DNA of 64,000 nt from Nectonema munidae. Its lineage: Eukaryota > Nematomorpha > Nectonematoida > Nectonematidae. Shown in pieces: positions 58,400 through 64,000 of the stretch. How positions within the stretch are numbered: the stretch's first letter is position 1; every line of letters begins with the position of its first letter. Below the pieces are notes generated by a model. The model was not told the DNA's origin and did no database searches. It saw only the letters and a program-made list of their open reading frames with translations. The position numbers were made by a program, and so were the translations under genes. The DNA lies in the NCBI GenBank assembly GCA_030549495.1, contig JAUIRK010000957.1, positions 248,336 to 312,335 of the forward strand, read 5' to 3'.

Positions 58400-59590
58400 T
58401 AAATTTATTTTTAAAAAATTCCAAACTTAAATGCTGAGTCTGAAAGAAGAATGATAGATAATTGTACACAATTAAAAATAAAACTAAATAATGGAAAAAA
58501 TAAAAATATATTTTAAGAATTTTTGGTTGGTTCCTGCAATTTTGTTAAAATAACAAGAATCTTCTAATGTACTTAATTAATTGCATGCAACTTATGATCC
58601 ACTTAGTTTAGGTGCAAAAGCCAACAAAAAGAAAAAGGTCCAATTTCTCAAAATGACATAATTTTTGGATGATAACAAAATTTCTAAAAAAAACACCAAT
58701 TTTGACTTCTCTAACATCGATTTAATACCTACATCGAAATTAATGGATAATTCGATATATTATCAAATTTAGACATTCATATTGAATACCAATCATAGAA
58801 ATTTGATTGTAATAAACTGTATCAAAACAATGATTTTTACAAGAATTTGTCCGGATTTATTTATATAAAAATCAAACACAGCAAATTTTCTAATAAAAAG
58901 TAAATGAGGTTATCTCCCTTTTATATTTATTAAATCATAAACAAAGAAAAATGACAGTATAAATTAGGTTGTACAAACTGAATGTTATAATGTATTGTTT
59001 CACATCTTTATACTTTCAGTTTTGGTAAATACTGTCTAAAAATTCTGAGGGGTTGTCTCCCTACCCAAAAATTCTGAAGGGTTTTAGAATATGGTAGTTC
59101 TTGGGGATTTTAACTAGGAACCATAGAATACTATATAACACACGCTTTCTAAATTGAGTATGTCTTTTGTTTATCACTCCAGCCTAAAGACTGTTATCAA
59201 AAGTCTCATCTTATCCTAAATCTAAAAAGGTTACACGCCACGGATTTATATATTTAACTTTCGTTACATATTAAATATTTTCAATTCAAGTCAGAAAATA
59301 ATTTAAATAATTTACACCATCTTACTTTTTGATTATATTTTTAAAAAAATTATTAAATGTTAACATTTTAAAACACAATAAAGCACTTGCATATATACTA
59401 ATTTATGTAATATATAGTTTAGCAAAAGTTTTTGAAAAATAATAAAGAACTACCATATAAGCAATAACTTTTTAGACAATAAAAAGTCTAAGCAATCTTT
59501 TTTCTTCATAGATATCAAGGAGCTTCTATAGAAATAAAGTAATTAAATATTAGGCAACTTATACCATCGCAAAAATATTAAAGACAAGAA
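58400..59590. other. No gene seen
   Basis: AT-rich non-coding sequence. CTGAGGGGTTGTCTCC near 59045 and CTGAAGGGTTTTAGAA near 59090 are part of a short local duplication of AAAATTCTGA(A/G)GGG. Confidence 0.4.
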
Positions 59591-59598
59591 AACAAATA

Positions 59599-59864
59599 AT
59601 GTATTCACATGTTCACAACGCAATTAGACGCAAGATCCAGAAAATCGGGAAAAATAACTCCCTTCCAATCAGAGTTATCACAAAAACACCTACTACTATC
59701 GAATATTTTCTTTCTCATAAACCTCGTAACCAGCAAAATGTAACAATTGCAAACCAATTATTAGAAACCAATGCCAGAACAAATACATCATATATAAAAT
59801 CACCTGCCTTATATGTAATGAATTTTATATAGGTGAAACAAAAAGAACAACACGCTTCTCAAAT
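59599..59864 (+). mobile_element. Penelope-like element fragment with GIY-YIG start
   Basis: The frame reads MYSHVHNAIRRKIQKIGKN, then ITKTPTTIEYFLSHKPRNQ and, after a frame break, KITCLICNEFYIGETKRTT. The CxxC...YIGET.R pattern is the beginning of the GIY-YIG endonuclease at the C-terminus of Penelope-like retroelements (family knowledge). The fragment is cut off by the tRNA-like unit at 59865. Confidence 0.5.
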
Positions 59865-59937
59865 GAGCCTCAATGGTTGAAAGGGTGTACTTCTCAGCTT
59901 AAAAGTTGAAGGTCAGGGGTTCGATCCCTAAGGCTCT
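59865..59937 (+). repeat. tRNA-like unit, degenerate
   Basis: GAGCCT and AGGCTC can pair as a six-base acceptor stem, and GGTTCGATCCC is a good B box and T loop. TGGTTGAAAGGG could be an A box. The putative anticodon stem has a six-base loop, and the seventh acceptor pair and one T-stem pair fail. It is therefore a tRNA relic or SINE head and not a functional tRNA gene. CTCAA occurs on both sides, a possible short target duplication. Confidence 0.5.
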
Positions 59938-60179
59938 CAACTCTAAAAACAAATTCAGAAAAATAGTGATTAACGATCTTAAGCATAATGCGAGCATATA
60001 GCCTTACGACTAAGTGGCTTTGATATCTCCAAACTAAAAAAAATTCAAATTAATTAGATGGTGTGAAATTAAGGTGTGAAATGCTATGTAAATTGTATAG
60101 CTTATAGGGCATTTGATGCAAAAAACCAATAAAGTATAGGTTTTGCTTGTCTAATTAACACACTTTTGATAAGTGTACT

Positions 60180-63112
60180 GCTTATAAAGATCAAGATTGT
60201 CTTAAATGTAAAAACTCCGAATGTAAAAATCAATTTTTCAATAAAAATTGTGTATCATTTAAAGAAATTGCAAATAAAATAAAAAATCGAGAGTTAAATA
60301 AATTCTTTTCCTTTTTGAATGAGCCTTAGTAAATCTTTTCAAATAATAAATCAAATTTCTGAGCCACAGTATAATGTTACATTTCCTTATGATTTTGGTG
60401 AACTTGATAAAAAAAATTTTTTCATATAATTGTGAAAAGTATGAATTTTGTAATTTAACTGAATCCTTATCAGATTTAAATATCTTGTCTTTGAACATCC
60501 AATCCTTATACTCAAAGTATGATAATTTATGCTCCTTTTTAGAAATTGTGGAAAACAAAAATAAATTTTTTCATGTAATTGGATTACAAGAAACATGGTT
60601 AAAAAATGTCCAAAACTTTGGAGCCTTAGACCTTGTAGGCTACTCCTTTGTTTCAAAACCTTCTCTGTTTTCAAAACACAGGGATTTGAGGTTTTTTATT
60701 CACAATAGCGTTAAATATGAAATTCTAGAACCTGACATTGCTTGTAATAATGGGGAAGTTTTCTCTATAAAAATTATTGACGAATTTGGTTGTTTCACTC
60801 ATATTCACAATATTTATAGAGCCACATTATATACCAAAAACTTTTTTTTAGCATTTAATGAGGAGTTTAGTCTGTTTTTAAATGAAGTTTACAAATGCAA
60901 AGCAAATATTTTTTATCTCACTTCAACTTCGATTTTTTCAAAGTCTCTTCATCTGTTAACACTAGATTGTTTATTGAATCTATCATTTCTTATGGCTATT
61001 ATACAACTATTAATCAAGCCAGTAGACCTGTTTCGAATACATTGCTCGATAATATTTTTATATGCTCTTCAATGTTGTGCCATAGCTGTGGAATAATATC
61101 CTCCCCTTTATCTGATCATGTTCCAATATTTGTTGTTAAAAAATCAATTCCATCAACAGAAAGTTGCATATTCTATTCGGGAGTTTGTAAATTTTTATCA
61201 ATTAACTGAGTCTTTTAAAAATACAGAGTGGAAAGTTTTAGATATTTTTAGTTTTCAAGTTAATGTCTTTTCAGATATATTTATAAACATTTTATCAAAA
61301 TGAAAACGTGAATCTACATCACAACAATCTAAAAACAACAAATACAACACAAGCTCAATGCTTGGATAACGGATGAGATTCTAAAGTTAGTAAAATATAA
61401 AGATATTCTTTATAAAAAAATGTTAAGATCAAGAGATGAACCAAATTTTACATTTTTTAAAATCAGTGTAAATAATATGAACAAAAAGATTAAACATTCT
61501 GTATGGTTAGCTCAACAACATTTCTAAAATAAGTTTTTTGATAAACACAAGAATGATAATAAAAAATATGGAAAGAGCTGAACAAATTTAAAAAAAATAA
61601 TAATGATTCCAAAATCAATATTAAAATTAATAAGGAATTTATTGATAAATCGAAACTACTGTTTTTATTTGACGACTTCTTTAGAAGTAAGCTTGAGAAT
61701 CCACAAAATTGTCAAAATACATATGAAGTGAATTCAAATAAATTATCACATTTAAACAATCTTAGTTTAAGCAATGTTCAAATAATGACATTCTTTTGGC
61801 TATAAAATCTCTTAAAAATAGCACTTGTCCTGTCTTTTATAACTTCACTGCACCAATGATTAAGCTCATTGGACCATACATTTGTAACGCAATAATTCTT
61901 TTTAACAGGTGTATTGGAAATGGTACTTTTTCCGATTCTTTAAAAATGTTAAAAATAACCCCATGTCTATAAAAAAGGTAAAAGAGAAGATGTTTCAAAC
62001 TATAGGCCTATTTCAGTAGTTCCTATTTTATTGAAAATTTTTGAAAGAATAATTTACAATAGGTTTTACTATTTTTTTGAATGTAGCAATATTTTTTATG
62101 ATTCATAGTTTGGTTTTCGCACTTTTCACTCGACTGAAAGATTTCACAAATTTTATTAAAGATTTGATTAGCTCTTGGTCAAAAGGCGAACAATGTATAG
62201 CAATTTTTTATCTAAAAAACGCCTTTAATTCATTGTCAATTAGCTTGTTAGGTAGTAAACTTTCAACATATTTTGATTTTAAAACAGTCAATTTAGTAAA
62301 TTCGTTTTTATCAGATAGGAAATCAAATGTTCATGTCAATAATGTTGACTCTTCTATCAAGTTTGATTCAAATATAGGAGTTCCTTAGGGGTCGGTTCTT
62401 AGTCCTCTTTTGTTTATAGTTTATATCAATGAAATTTTAGATCATGTTACAAGTGAAACTGTTTAATGTTTTACATATGCTGATGACATCACTATATTGT
62501 TAAAGGGTAAAAGTCTTGATTTTCTTATAATTAATTAAATCTTGGATATGTTTAATACTAAATTAGCTTCGCATAACCTTTCGATAAACGTTTGGAAAAC
62601 TAAAGCAATCTCAAAAACTAAAAAAAAAGCATTCAAAAGTTGCCTTTAATAATTATCGGAATAAACATAGAGTTTGTAGAATCTTTCAATTTTTAGGCGT
62701 TGTCATAAACAATAAACTTGAGTGGAAAGCTCATATCGATGATCTCCCTATCCGAATTAATGAATTGCTCTCACTATTTTTAGGAAATAAGTTTGTACCA
62801 TTTAGAGCAAAATCTACGTTGTATAAAGCGCTAGTAGAACCACTCTTAAGGTATTCAATAGTAAATTGGAGACATGGTAACCTCAAATACATAACAATAA
62901 TGCAAAAAAGAATAATTCGCTGTATTTTCGGGTTACGCTATAATGCACATGCTAATGATAAGTTCAAAGAGTTGGAGTCTTTGAGGACAGAAGATCTATA
63001 TAAATTCGAAGTCATTAAACTAGGTTAAAAATTTTCCTCTGGAGAAGTTCTATTATCTTTCAATAATTTTTTCATATTTTCAAGTAGCTTCAACCATTAT
63101 GAGACTAGACCT
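60180..63112 (+). mobile_element. CR1/Jockey-type LINE, decayed, ORF1 end plus ORF2
   Basis: The ORF1 tail (about 60163-60329) has CLKCKNSECKNQFFNKNC, a knuckle-like Cys array. Its TAG overlaps the ORF2 ATG at 60319, a usual LINE arrangement. ORF2 starts with the apurinic endonuclease: LNIQSLYSKYDNL, VIGLQETWL (60580) and SDHVPIF near 61110. The reverse transcriptase follows, with SNYRPISVVPILLKIFERII at 62000, a FGFRTFHSTE block, FYLKNAFNSLS at 62210, GSVLSPLLFIVYINEI at 62390 and the active-site FTYADDITIL at 62475. The C-terminus has LYKALVEPLLRYSIVNW, QKRIIRCIFGLR and NHYETRPN (63095). There are numerous stops and frame changes, so it is inactive. I place it in the CR1/Jockey group from motif style only. 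Confidence 0.87.
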
Positions 63113-63437
63113 AATTTCCTAATTTTAAATTGGGGCATTTTTTTCGGTTGCATTTTTACTGGGGGTTCCTACTTTTTAATTGGGGCATTTTTTCTGCGCA
63201 CCATATTCGATATGCAAATTTAATTAAAATATTTTCGCTGTAAGTATAGTATTTAAATTCACCAAATTTGTAAAAAAAAATATAAAGTAGTCTTATAAAT
63301 TTAGGTATGCGCTGAATACACTCTATTTTAAACGATTGCTTGAATATTTGGTCTCCCGTGGTATTTCCAGACCACTAATTTTGAAAATTGCAACAAAAAA
63401 ATTTCGCCCCCAATAATTTTGAGGATGTGCGCCCCTG
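63113..63437 (-). mobile_element. Short copy of the 52.7-kb element, reverse orientation
   Basis: Read on the minus strand from 63437 it begins CAGGGGCGCACATCC and follows 52736-53060 nearly base for base. It includes GTGGTCTGGAAATACCACGG, CGCATACCTAAATTTATAAG and the AAAAAATGCCCC repeats. It then stops, so it lacks the last 840 bases of the longer copy. LINE sequence lies on both sides. Confidence 0.88.
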
Positions 63438-63545
63438 CTCATAATGACATATTCAATAGTTAATTGGTGTCATGGCAATCTTAGAAATATCATCATAGAA
63501 TCTTTCGCTGTATTTTTGGATTTAACTACATTAACTAATAATATG
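63438..63545 (+). mobile_element. Second CR1/Jockey LINE copy, C-terminal scrap
   Basis: ATATTCAATAGTTAATTGG and CATGGCAATCTTAG, then TTCGCTGTATTTTTGG, match 62842-62935 of the LINE to the left (YSIVNW.HGNL, RCIFGL). It is a different copy because that segment already occurs upstream of the MITE. Confidence 0.7.
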
Positions 63546-64000
63546 GAGTTGACCATGGGCTAACTTTAGCATGGTTTTTATAATAATTAACGGATTAGTT
63601 CAGGAGTTTCGATTGAGCATTAATTGTTTCACTCAGTTGGTTGAATATATATGATTTTTCACATTGTATAATTTTATTTAAAATTAAAACTTCGTATTTA
63701 TCCTACTAATGCGTCCAATAAAACCCTAAATGAGGCGTGCGGAATAGAGCTAAATTGATTTAAAACTTTATGACTTTTCCTAAACTAAGCATATAGAAAA
63801 ATTGGAATTAATATAGAAATAAAATAAATTTTTAGATATTTCTATTATTTTTGATTGATATTCTAAAAGGTTTTACGTAAGTTGATTTGATACGCCACCA
63901 TACATAAGCCACCTGTGCTGGTTTACAGGCAATCGCACATTATCCGGCAAGAAAGTTTATTTTTTTTTTTAATTTAAATTAAGTTAGTCGTACAGACATG
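63546..64000. other. No gene seen
   Basis: AT-rich sequence to the window edge. Nothing recognisable. Confidence 0.4.

Noticed and set aside
59865-59937. Functional tRNA gene
   Set aside because: The anticodon loop has six bases, and acceptor and T-stem pairs fail. It looks like a relic.
63098-63446. CTCATAAT as a target duplication of the short MITE
   Set aside because: The 8-mer on the left is the inverse (ATTATGAG), not a direct repeat, so it is not a normal duplication.
1-64000. CRISPR array, operon or prokaryotic system
   Set aside because: No regular short repeats with spacers. Genes have introns, TATA boxes and polyadenylation signals.

Overview
This window is AT-rich animal nuclear DNA. 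It has spliced genes with long introns, CCAAT- and TATA-type promoter elements, AATAAA polyadenylation signals, and dense DNA transposons, LINEs and tRNA-derived SINEs. The mix of hAT, Tigger and Tc1/mariner elements, RTE and CR1/Jockey-type LINEs and six copies of one SINE suggests an arthropod, perhaps a crustacean such as a parasitic copepod. That placement is inference from the repeat content. I saw no operon, CRISPR array, rRNA gene or canonical tRNA.

Three host genes can be supported. (1) About 5.1-14.8 kb, plus strand: a TATA-driven gene for a predicted secreted protein. A signal-peptide exon joins three downstream exons in matching phase, giving about 262-290 residues with no family I recognise. 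(2) 28.36-46.59 kb, plus strand: a seven-exon gene whose splice phases all agree and give a 401-residue protein. It has a basic, polar N-terminus, a helical conserved-looking middle and a disordered C-terminus, and I cannot assign a family. (3) 47.36-49.01 kb, minus strand: the large last exon of ZC3HC1/NIPA. It carries both copies of the GW...CxxC...HxxxCxW zinc signature typical of nuclear-basket ZC3HC1 proteins. It runs tail to tail with gene 2, and its first exon was not found.

The rest is transposon-derived. Introns of gene 1 hold a SINE, a 273-bp hAT MITE, a tandem array and a Tigger fossil. From 17.1 to 24.8 kb lie a DUF4371-type hAT fossil, a LINE ORF1, a nearly full-length hAT inserted into that ORF1 with a perfect 8-bp target duplication, and a SINE. 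Gene 2 introns hold a Tc1/mariner element with a hAT MITE nested in it, an RTE fragment, a near-perfect 55-bp-arm hairpin and an internally deleted hAT with a perfect 8-bp duplication. From 49 to 64 kb there is a TA-flanked MITE, RTE pieces, a second hAT of the 21-kb family split by a 1.17-kb insertion, a ZBED5-like hAT fossil, a foldback of two tRNA-like units, a Penelope-like fragment and a decayed CR1/Jockey-type LINE. That LINE ends in a MITE and a piece of a second LINE copy.

The main value of the window is as a layered record of transposon insertions with readable target duplications, together with two host genes of unknown family.
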